The position numbers and the translations under genes are program-made. Of a DNA stretch of 64,000 nucleotides, positions 51,705 to 59,361 are shown piece after piece. Position 1 is the first letter of the stretch, and the number at the start of each line of letters is the position of its first letter. Origin of the DNA: Microbispora corallina (GTDB lineage Bacteria > Actinomycetota > Actinomycetes > Streptosporangiales > Streptosporangiaceae); contig NZ_BOOC01000022.1 of assembly GCF_016863035.1 (NCBI RefSeq), positions 152,598 through 216,597 on the forward strand. The letters are read 5' to 3'. The notes beneath the pieces are model-generated. The model searched no databases, was not told the DNA's origin, and saw nothing but the letters and a program-made list of their open reading frames with translations.

Positions 51705-54425
51705 CTAGGTGAGGTCGGCGCAGCTCAGCGCGTCGGGGTCGGTGGCGGCCTTCGGCACCCAGCGGACGTTGGCGAACGACGCGGAGAACGCGCCGTCGGT
51801 GTAGACGAGGAAGGGCGTGTTCACCACCTCAAGGTCCAGGCCCCCGGCGGCGAAGCAGGAGATGGGGATCTTGACGGTGGTCTTCACGCCGGCCGGCATC
51901 CTCTGGAACAGCGAGGTCGCCACCACCTCGGCGTAGCAGGGATAGACGCAGTGCACGCTCACCACGGTCCGGTTGGCCGGCGGAGAGTGCACGATCGTGT
52001 CGAACTCCAGCGCCGCGTCGGCGTTCAGGTATCCCCGCAGATCGGTGCCGCCCGCCGGGTTCTGCATGTAGATCTGCGCGGGCCCGGTCCCCGTCCAGGT
52101 GGCCTTGAGCCCGTCCTGCTGGACGTTGACGTCGGAGGGCTCGACGGTGATCTCCGAGTGCGCGGCGGCGCCGTCGGGCCCGATCTCGGTGCCGCCCCAG
52201 TTCTCCGCCGAGCCGATGTAGCTCTTGTACGGCGGGACGTCCTGGCGGTCGAAGATCTCCAGGTCCTCGGTGGCGGTGCCGCCGCCGCCCGTGCTGCCGC
52301 ACGCCGCCCCTGGCGAGGTCTCGTCGAGCGTGCCGACCTTCCCGGTCTGGCCGTAGCGCAGGCCGTACCCGGCGGGGAACAGCGGGTCGTAGCCCTCGTC
52401 GCCCACGTTCAGGGGCGTCTGGCAGGCGCCCCGCGGCCAGGAGTAGGACAGCGTGCCGGTGTACCCGGCGCCGCTCCGCCTGCCGCGCACGAGCAGGTCG
52501 GCCACCCCGCCGCCCTCGGTGCCGGGCAGCCAGGCCGCGACGAACGCGTCCGACCGGTTGAGCTCGTTGTTGACGTAGAGCGGGCGGCCGGAGACGAAGA
52601 CGGTGACCACAGGGGCGCCCTTGCCGCTGACCTTGTCGAGCACGGCGAGGTCGCCGGGGTAGAGCTTGGCCGCCTCCAGCGTCTTGCGCCCGAGGTCGCC
52701 CACGCCCTCGGCGTACGGCGTCTCGCCGATCACGGCGACGACCGCGTCGTAGGCGGACGGGTCGACGCCGTCGGCGTTCTCGCTGAACGTCACGTGGTCC
52801 GCGCCGAGCGCCTCCTTGAGGCCGTCGAGGATCGTGGTGCCGTCCGGGAAGTCGGCGTTGGTGTTGCCGGTGCCCTGCCAGCTGAGGCTCCAGCCGCCGG
52901 TCTGGTTCTGCAGGTTGTCGGCGCTCTTGCCGACGACGAGGACCTTGGAGCCCGGTGCGAGCGGCAGGACCCTGCCGTTGTTCTTGAGCAGGACCTGCGA
53001 CTCCCGGACGGCCCTGCGTGCGAGCGCCCGGGCCTGCAGGGCGTCGGCCGACCCGGCGTGCGCGCGGGCCGACGGCTTCGGCTCGTCGAAGACCCCGGCC
53101 CGGAGCTTGACCCGCAGGATGCGGGTGACCGCGTCGTCGATCCGGGACATCGGGATGTCGCCCGACTGCACCTGCGCGATCGTGTTGGCGATGAACGCCT
53201 TCCAGTCGTTGGGCACCATCACGACGTCGATCCCCGCGTTGATCGCCCGGGGGCAGCTCGCGTTGGTGCATCCGGCGACCTGGCCGATGCCGTTCCAGTC
53301 GGACACGACGAGCCCGTCGAAGCCCATCTTCCGCTTGAGGATCTCGGTGAGGGCCTTCTCACTGCCATGGATCTTGCCCTCCTCGATGCCGAGGTCGGGG
53401 TTGGTCCAGCTGTTGAACGACGCCATCACGGTCTGGGCGCCGGCCGCCAGGGCGCCGTAGTAGCCCTGGCCGTGGATGTTGATCATGTCGGCCTCGGACG
53501 AGGGGTTCACCCCCTGGTCCTGGCCCTTGGCCGTGCCGCCGTCGCCGATGAAGTGCTTGGCCGTGGCGAGCACGCCGCCGAGCCTGTGGCCGTGACCGCC
53601 CTGCAGGCCGCGGACGATCTCGTAGCCGTACGCCCGGGTGACGCGCGGGTCCTCCGAGAAGCCCTCGTACGTGCGGCCCCACCGGTCGTCCCGCACGACC
53701 GCGAGGGTGGGCGCGAACGCCCAGTCCTGCCCGGTGGCCCTGATCTGGGTGGCGGTGGCCGCCCCGACGTCCCGGACGAGGCAGGGGTCGTGGGCGGCGC
53801 CCAGGCCGATGTTGTGCGGGAAGAGCGTGGCCCCGTACACGTTGTTGTTGCCGTGCACGGCGTCGATGCCCCAGATGATCGGGATCTTCGTGCGGGTGGA
53901 GACCGACGCCTGCCAGTAGGCGTCGGCGAGGTCGAGCCAGGCCTTGGGGGCGGCGTGCTTGTCGCGGCCGGGCCAGGAGCCGCCGCCGTTCAGGACCGAG
54001 CCGATGGCGTACTGCCGGACCTCGTCGGGGGTGATCGCGGAGATCTCGGGCTGGGTCATCTGGCCGACCTTCTCGGCGAGCGTCATCCCGGCGACGATCG
54101 TCGCGATGCGCTTCTCGTCGGCCGGGTTCCGCCCGATCTCGCTGCGCACCCGCGGCCAGTCGGGCAGGGTGGGCAGCCGCTTCTCGATGCGGGCGCAGCC
54201 GCCCACCTTGTCGGGGCTTCCGACGACCGGTTGCCGGTCGGGACGGGCGGCGTCCCCGCCTGGGGCCGCGTCCCCGCCTGGGGCGGCGGCCGCGGCGCCG
54301 GGACGGGCCGCGCCGGCCTCGGCGGCCTCGGCGGCGGGGACGGCGGCCGCTCCGCCGGTCAGCAGGGTCAGGCCGGCCAGCGCGGCGAGGGCGCGCCGGG
54401 GAACGCGGGCGGGGGATGTGCTCAT
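51705..54425 (-). CDS. secreted GH3 beta-glucosidase/exo-glucanase with C-terminal ExoP-like domain
   Basis: A 906-residue secreted enzyme. The signal peptide is MSTSPARVPRRALAALAGLTLLTGGAAAVPAAEA, followed by an Ala/Gly/Pro linker. The GH3 N-domain (about 80-430) has WGIDAVHGNNNVYGATLFPHNIGLGA, LATAKHFIGDGGTAKGQDQG and FDGLVVSDWNGIGQ with the nucleophile Asp. The GH3 C-domain (about 460-680) has VGKSADNLQNQTGGWSLSWQG, and a C-terminal beta-rich ExoP/galactose-binding-like domain (about 740-900) follows. Such enzymes cleave beta-1,4/1,3-glucans to glucose. A CebR-like operator lies 89 bp before the start. Confidence 0.93.
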   Translation of the reverse strand: MSTSPARVPRRALAALAGLTLLTGGAAAVPAAEAAEAGAARPGAAAAAPGGDAAPGGDAARPDRQPVVGSPDKVGGCARIEKRLPTLPDWPRVRSEIGRNPADEKRIATIVAGMTLAEKVGQMTQPEISAITPDEVRQYAIGSVLNGGGSWPGRDKHAAPKAWLDLADAYWQASVSTRTKIPIIWGIDAVHGNNNVYGATLFPHNIGLGAAHDPCLVRDVGAATATQIRATGQDWAFAPTLAVVRDDRWGRTYEGFSEDPRVTRAYGYEIVRGLQGGHGHRLGGVLATAKHFIGDGGTAKGQDQGVNPSSEADMINIHGQGYYGALAAGAQTVMASFNSWTNPDLGIEEGKIHGSEKALTEILKRKMGFDGLVVSDWNGIGQVAGCTNASCPRAINAGIDVVMVPNDWKAFIANTIAQVQSGDIPMSRIDDAVTRILRVKLRAGVFDEPKPSARAHAGSADALQARALARRAVRESQVLLKNNGRVLPLAPGSKVLVVGKSADNLQNQTGGWSLSWQGTGNTNADFPDGTTILDGLKEALGADHVTFSENADGVDPSAYDAVVAVIGETPYAEGVGDLGRKTLEAAKLYPGDLAVLDKVSGKGAPVVTVFVSGRPLYVNNELNRSDAFVAAWLPGTEGGGVADLLVRGRRSGAGYTGTLSYSWPRGACQTPLNVGDEGYDPLFPAGYGLRYGQTGKVGTLDETSPGAACGSTGGGGTATEDLEIFDRQDVPPYKSYIGSAENWGGTEIGPDGAAAHSEITVEPSDVNVQQDGLKATWTGTGPAQIYMQNPAGGTDLRGYLNADAALEFDTIVHSPPANRTVVSVHCVYPCYAEVVATSLFQRMPAGVKTTVKIPISCFAAGGLDLEVVNTPFLVYTDGAFSASFANVRWVPKAATDPDALSCADLT

Positions 54426-54513
54426 GGACGTCCGTTCTCGAGGCGACCAGGGCGACGGTTACGACCGTGTTTCGCCAGATCGTCACCCGGCGGGCCGCCC
54501 CGGTCAACCGCCA

Positions 54514-54529
54514 CAGAGAGCGCTCTCTG
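54514..54529. promoter_or_regulatory. LacI/CebR-type operator before the GH3 gene
   Basis: CAGAGAGCGCTCTCTG is a perfect 16-bp palindrome with the central GAGCGCTC shared with CebR boxes (TGGGAGCGCTCCCA) of actinomycetes that control cellobiose-induced glucosidases. No LacI-family gene is in the window. Confidence 0.7.
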
Positions 54530-54581
54530 ACTGTGCAGGTCAAACGACGACGCCGCTCCCGCGCGAGGACGGCAACCGCTT

Positions 54582-55574
54582 TCAGGAGCCGGGCCGGCCG
54601 GCGCCCGTCGTGCGGAACCGGGACCGGTAGACGGCCGGCGGCACCCCGAGCTCGCGGGCGAACGCCCGGCGCATGGTCTCCGGCGAGCCGAACCCGGCCT
54701 TCCTCGCCACCGCGTCGAGCGGGTCGTCCGCCGACTCCAGCAGGCCGCGGGCGGTCTCCACGCGGACCAGCTCGACGTACCTGGCCGGCGTCGTGCCGGT
54801 CTCCCTGCGGAAGAGCCGGGTGAGCTGGCGGACGCTCAGCCCCGCGCGCGCCGCCATGGCGGACAGCCCGTGGTCGGCGGCCGGGTCGACCGCCACCGCG
54901 TCGAGGAGCCGCCGCACGGTCCTGTCGCGCGTCCCGCCCGACCGCAGGCGCACGCTGAACTGCGACTGGCCGCCGGGCCGCTGCATGAAGACGACGAGGT
55001 GCCGGGCGACCGTCCGCGCGAGGTCGGCGCCGTAGTCCTCCTCGACGAGGCCGAGGGCCAGGTCGATGCCCGAGGTCACCCCCGCGGACGTGATGATCCG
55101 GCCGTCCCTGACGAAGATCGCGTCCGGGTCGACGGTCACGCGGGGGAACGCGCGGGCCAGCCGCTCGGCGAGCACCCAGTGGGTGGCCGCCCGGCACCCG
55201 TCGAGCAGCCCGGCCTCCGCGAGGACGAAGGCCCCGGCGCACACGGACGCGGTCCGCCCGGCGGCCGCCGACAGCCGCCGTACCTGGTCGAGAAGCTCCG
55301 CGTCCCGGGCGGTCGCCACGTCGGGGCTGCCCGGCACGATCAGCACGTCGATCCCGGCGGCGTCGAGGTCCTCCAGGGCGACGTCGGCCCCGATCCGGAC
55401 GCCGCCGCTCGTGCGGATGTCCAGGCCGCCCGGCGAGGCCGTGCGGGTCCGGTACGCGGCGCCGTGCTCGCCGGCCACGGTGAACACCTCCAGGGGGCCG
55501 GTCACGTCCAGCAGCCGGACGCCGTCGTACACGACGACGACCACGGTGCGACGCGGCCCCCTCCGGGTGGTCAT
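54582..55574 (-). CDS. GlxA family regulator (DJ-1/PfpI domain plus AraC HTH)
   Basis: A 330-residue protein. The N-terminal DJ-1/PfpI-like domain (VVVVVYDGVRLLDVTGPLEVF, and the nucleophile-elbow VCAGAFVLAEAGLLDG; about 8-190) is catalytically uncertain. A C-terminal AraC double HTH follows (GLSVRQLTRLFRRETGTTPARYVELVRVETARGLL and AVARKAGFGSPETMRRAFARELGVPPAVYRSRF). ATG at 55574 (MTTRRGPRR) is the likely start; GTG at 55592 would add six residues. The target is unknown. It reads in the same direction as the GH3 gene but is separated from it by the operator region. Confidence 0.9.
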   Translation of the reverse strand: MTTRRGPRRTVVVVVYDGVRLLDVTGPLEVFTVAGEHGAAYRTRTASPGGLDIRTSGGVRIGADVALEDLDAAGIDVLIVPGSPDVATARDAELLDQVRRLSAAAGRTASVCAGAFVLAEAGLLDGCRAATHWVLAERLARAFPRVTVDPDAIFVRDGRIITSAGVTSGIDLALGLVEEDYGADLARTVARHLVVFMQRPGGQSQFSVRLRSGGTRDRTVRRLLDAVAVDPAADHGLSAMAARAGLSVRQLTRLFRRETGTTPARYVELVRVETARGLLESADDPLDAVARKAGFGSPETMRRAFARELGVPPAVYRSRFRTTGAGRPGS

Positions 55575-55629
55575 GCGTTCAGTCTGCGGCACGGCCGCCG
55601 GCCCCTCCGACGGCCGGGTGGCACGGCCC

Positions 55630-56043
55630 TCACACCACCAGCAGCAGCGAGACCGGCGTGTGCAGGCTCACCTCGTGGGTGACGCTGCCGCCGAGCAGCG
55701 CGCCGATCCTGCCGTGGTGGCGGGGGCCGAGCACGACGAGGTCGGCCCGCAGCGCACGGGCGCGTTCGAGGACGGCGTACGGGACGTTCTCGTGGAGCAC
55801 TTCGACCACCTCGCCGTCCGCCGTGAGGCCCGCGGCGCGCAGCCGGGCGACGGCCTGGTCGACCGTGGCCGCGGCGGTGGCGCCGTCCTCCAGCTCGACC
55901 ATCTGGTCGTAGACGACCTCGCTCTCGTCGGCGTGCAGGACGTGGACGGCCGCGCCGGTCGCCCGGGCGAGGTCCTCCACCTCCGTGAGGATGCGGCCGG
56001 ACCGCGAGGAGGCGTCGACGGCGACGAGGATGCTCGTGAACAT
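55630..56043 (-). CDS. universal stress protein (UspA family)
   Basis: A 137-residue single USP domain: FTSILVAVDASSRSGRILTEVEDLARATGAAVHVLHA (strand 1 with Asp10) and the ATP-binding GPRHHGRIGALLGGSVTHEV (G-x2-G-x9-GS type) near the C-terminus. It is an ATP-binding type, as in MJ0577-like members. It lies just downstream of an MFS gene (28 bp), probably in one operon. Confidence 0.92.
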   Translation of the reverse strand: MFTSILVAVDASSRSGRILTEVEDLARATGAAVHVLHADESEVVYDQMVELEDGATAAATVDQAVARLRAAGLTADGEVVEVLHENVPYAVLERARALRADLVVLGPRHHGRIGALLGGSVTHEVSLHTPVSLLLVV

Positions 56044-56071
56044 GAGGACTTCCTTTCAGAGGTACGGAGTG

Positions 56072-57286
56072 TCAGGCCGGGGAGTGCTCGCGCTGGAACA
56101 GCGCGGCGGCGGCGGCGAGGACCAGCAGCACGGCCGACAGCCACAGGCCGCGGGCGATGCCGCCTGCGCTGTCGGACAGCAGGCCGGACACGAGCGGCCC
56201 GACGGCCTGCCCCACCGAGAAGGCCACGGTCAGCAGGGCGATGCCGGCCGTCCAGACGTTCTGCGGCAGCATCCGCCGGGCGATGACGGTGGCGGCGGTC
56301 GGACCGGCCATGAACCCGGAGCCGAACACGACGGCCGACAGCAGCGCGGCGCCCGCGCGGGCGGGCAGGAGCAGCACCGGGAGCACGCCGAGGAACACGA
56401 GCCCGGCGACGAGCGCGGTCGCCCGGCCGCCCCTCAGCCGCCCGGCCAGGTGGCCCCACACCGACAGCGTCGCGACCGCGGAGGCGACGCCGAGCACGAC
56501 GAAGAACACGGCGACCATCGAGGCGCCCAGCCCCCGCTCCCTGAGCAGGGCGACCACGAAGGTCATGTAGCTGACGTAGCCCGCCCCGAACAGGACGTAC
56601 CACACGAACGTGGGCACGAGACGGCGCACCTGGTGGCCGGCGAGCACGGCGGCGTGGGGTCCGGACGGCTCGGGGACCCGGCAGGCTCCGAGCCAGGCGG
56701 GGAGCAGGGCGAGGACGGAGGCCACGCCCATCAGCAGCCAGCCGAGCCGCCAGCCCGCGTCGCCTCCGGCGGACAGGGCGGCCGGGACGACGACGCCCGC
56801 GATCACCACGCCGGCGCCCACGCCCGCCATGTAGACGGCGACCGGCAGAGCCGCGCGCCGCCGGTCGGCGCCGGTGGCGACGCGGGTGGCGAGGGCGGAG
56901 CCCACGACGAACGCGACCGCGGTGGTGAATCCTCCGGCGAAGCGGAAGGCGAGCAGCGCCCAGAACACGGCGGTGGCCGCGGTGGCCAGCAGGGCCACGG
57001 CGCTGAGCGCCAGCGCCCACAGGAAGGCGGTCCGGTTGCCGAGGCGCCGGGCCAGCAGGGCCGCGCCGGCGGCGCCGATGATGTAGCCCAGGGCGTTGGC
57101 CGTGTTCATGCCTCCCGCCTGCGCGTACGACCAGTGCAGCCGCTCGTGCATGGGCGGCAGCAGCAGGGCGTAGGCGAAGCGGGTGAAGCCCAGGGCCACG
57201 ACCGGCCCACAGGCCAGCCCCAGCGCGGTCAGCACCTCACGGGCGAGGCCGCCCTCCCGGGCCGGCGGCGCGGCGACGGCGGTCAC
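56072..57286 (-). CDS. MFS transporter (YbfB/YjiJ type)
   Basis: A 404-residue, 12-helix protein with the YbfB/YjiJ-family opening GLACGPVVALGFTRFAYALLLPPMHERLHWSYAQAGGMNTANALGYIIGA and a long C-terminal half ending LFQREHSPA. The substrate is unknown. The start is GTG at 57286, with only a weak ribosome-binding site. It probably leads a two-gene operon with the universal stress protein gene. Confidence 0.88.
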   Translation of the reverse strand: MTAVAAPPAREGGLAREVLTALGLACGPVVALGFTRFAYALLLPPMHERLHWSYAQAGGMNTANALGYIIGAAGAALLARRLGNRTAFLWALALSAVALLATAATAVFWALLAFRFAGGFTTAVAFVVGSALATRVATGADRRRAALPVAVYMAGVGAGVVIAGVVVPAALSAGGDAGWRLGWLLMGVASVLALLPAWLGACRVPEPSGPHAAVLAGHQVRRLVPTFVWYVLFGAGYVSYMTFVVALLRERGLGASMVAVFFVVLGVASAVATLSVWGHLAGRLRGGRATALVAGLVFLGVLPVLLLPARAGAALLSAVVFGSGFMAGPTAATVIARRMLPQNVWTAGIALLTVAFSVGQAVGPLVSGLLSDSAGGIARGLWLSAVLLVLAAAAALFQREHSPA

Positions 57287-57451
57287 GATACGTCACCGGT
57301 ACGGAGATCAGCGTGGTCGGCCCACATGGGGATGGTCCTCCTTCGACACGAACGGCTTGGTCATCACTCACCAAGTCCGTCCGCGCGAAGATCCATCGCG
57401 GCCGTTCGGGACGCCTGTCCCTCGGATCCGGCCATCCCGGCCGGAAACCGG

Positions 57452-58876
57452 TCACAGGGGGATGTTGTTGTGGACCCCCCGCCGGTCCGGGGCGGCGGCG
57501 AGGGCCTCGGCGAGGCGGCGCCGCGTGGTACGCGGCTCGATCACCTCGTCCACCACCCCGAGGTCCAATGCCCTGCGCACCCCGCCCGAGAGCCGTTCGT
57601 GCTCGCGCACCAGGTCGGCGCGCAGCCGCTCCCGTTCCTCGTCGGTCGGGGCGGCCGCCAGGCGACGGCGGTGGAGGACGCCGACGGCGGCCTCGGCCCC
57701 CATCACGGCGACCTCGGCTCCGGGCCAGGCGAAGACGGCCGTCGCCCCCAGCGAGCGGGAGTTCATGGCGATGTAGGCCCCGCCGTACGCCTTCCGGATC
57801 ACGACCGTCGCGCGCGGCACGGTCGCCTCGGCGAACGCGTGCAGCAGCTTCGCTCCCCGGCGGACCACTCCCCCCCATTCCTGGTCGACGCCGGGCAGGT
57901 AGCCGGGGACGTCCGTCAGCACGACAAGCGGCAGCCCGTGCGCATCACACATCCGGACAAAACGGGCAGCCTTCTCGGCGGACAGCGAGTCGAGGCAGCC
58001 GCCCTTGCGCAGCGGGTTGTTGGCGACGACGCCGACGGCGCGGCCGGCCAGGCGGCCCAGCCCGACGACCACGTTGGGCGCCCATCCGGCCTGGATCTCC
58101 ACGAACCCCGGACCGCCGGCGTCGAGGATCTCGCGGACGAGGGGGCGGATGTCGTAGGCGCGGCGCGGCGACTCCGGCAGCAGGGCCGCCGGGTCGCGGT
58201 CGTCGGCGAGGGCGTCCGGGTCGAAGCGTCCGCGGACGCCGAGGAGCGCGGCGAGCTCGCGGGTCCGCCGGTACGCGTCGTCCTCTCCCGCCGCCACGAC
58301 GTGGACGACCCCGGATCTGCGGCCGTGGGCGCCGCCGCCGCCGAGCCCTTCCATGTCGATGTCCTCGCCGGTCACGCTGCGGACGACGTCGGGGCCGGTG
58401 ACGAACACGCGGCCGTTCTCGGACATGACGATCAGGTCGGTCAGGGCGGGCCCGTACGCCGCGGCGCCGGCGGCCGGGCCGACGATGACGGAGATCTGCG
58501 GCACCCGGCCCGAGGCGCGGATGTTCGCGGCGAAGACCAGTCCGGCGCCGTGCATCGACTCGACGCCGTCCGCGAGCCGGGCGCCGCCGCAGTGCCACAC
58601 ACCGATGACCGGGGAGCCGCGCCGGAGGGCCTCGTCCACCGCCGCGACGATGTGACGGGCACCGGCCAGGCCGAGGGCGCCGCCCATGACGGTGGCGTCC
58701 GTGCAGAAGGCGACCACAGGCGCGCCGTCGATCCTGCCCGTCACGGCGAGCACGCCACTCCCGTCCGCGGGATGCAGCGGCGCCGCGGACCCGGGGTCGA
58801 GCAGGCGGGCGAGCCGTGCGGAGGGCTCACGGAGATCGGCCCCGGTCCCGGCCGCCACCGCCGCGACAACGGTCAT
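57452..58876 (-). CDS. acyl-CoA carboxylase, carboxyltransferase (beta) subunit
   Basis: A 474-residue carboxyltransferase of the PccB/AccD family. The N-terminal crotonase-like half has GVLAVTGRIDGAPVVAFCTDATVMGGALG and VWHCGGARLADGVESMHGAGLVFAANIRASGRVPQISVIVGPAAGAAAYGPALTDLIVM. The C-terminal half has NNPLRKGGCLDSLSAEKAARFVRMCDAHGLPLVVLTDVPGYLPGVDQEWGGVVRRGAKLL and GGAYIAMNSRSLGATAVFAWPGAEVAVMG. It carboxylates propionyl- or acetyl-CoA with a biotinylated alpha subunit encoded elsewhere. Lying next to a methylmalonyl-selecting PKS, it probably supplies that extender. ATG at 58876 has GAGGGG upstream. Confidence 0.93.
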   Translation of the reverse strand: MTVVAAVAAGTGADLREPSARLARLLDPGSAAPLHPADGSGVLAVTGRIDGAPVVAFCTDATVMGGALGLAGARHIVAAVDEALRRGSPVIGVWHCGGARLADGVESMHGAGLVFAANIRASGRVPQISVIVGPAAGAAAYGPALTDLIVMSENGRVFVTGPDVVRSVTGEDIDMEGLGGGGAHGRRSGVVHVVAAGEDDAYRRTRELAALLGVRGRFDPDALADDRDPAALLPESPRRAYDIRPLVREILDAGGPGFVEIQAGWAPNVVVGLGRLAGRAVGVVANNPLRKGGCLDSLSAEKAARFVRMCDAHGLPLVVLTDVPGYLPGVDQEWGGVVRRGAKLLHAFAEATVPRATVVIRKAYGGAYIAMNSRSLGATAVFAWPGAEVAVMGAEAAVGVLHRRRLAAAPTDEERERLRADLVREHERLSGGVRRALDLGVVDEVIEPRTTRRRLAEALAAAPDRRGVHNNIPL

Positions 58877-59361
58877 GGACTACCCCTCACTGCTCGCGGG
58901 TTCGGTCGAACGCTTTCCTCGCACCGTAGGCAGGGCGGTCCCGCCGGGTCCAATTACGATTTCCAATGAGTGCCGGAAAAGAAATGCTTATGAAAAGGCC
59001 CGGAACGCTCGTGATTCACGTCACAGTTGACTCTTTCACGAAATTCATGCGAATGTCGATCGGGTGAGCCGGTCATTGTCCCGGGGTTCGGGCGTCGGCG
59101 CGGGGATCGGGGAACACCGCTATGACGTGCGGTTGAACCCCGTCACGGCGCCCTCGCCATTTCCCGCGACTTTCGTACGGCGCGGCGCCCGAGCAATTCC
59201 CCGCGCGAGCGGACATCGCCGACGCACGGCCGTACGCCGATATCGGGGTGATCGCGCCACGGGCTCCCGCGGCGGAATTCACGACCCATGACCGGCCGGG
59301 AAAACGACGGCGAGACGGACGCGCCGGAGACGGCGCTGGACGACACGAGGCGGACGGTGCG
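58877..59361. promoter_or_regulatory. 485-bp divergent spacer between carboxylase and PKS genes
   Basis: No convincing gene. The part 58945-59060 is noticeably AT-richer than its surroundings and should hold the divergent promoters. It contains the 11-bp palindrome CGTGATTCACG (59010-59020) directly followed by TTGACT (59027-59032), a possible -35, with a weak GAATGT 18 bp on. The rest is GC-rich leader up to the PKS ATG. Two short frames (59064-59291 and 59288-59428, plus strand) look spurious. Confidence 0.45.

Noticed and set aside
59064..59291. 75-codon plus-strand frame in the PKS leader
   Set aside because: Arg/Gly-rich composition, no ribosome-binding site and no family resemblance.
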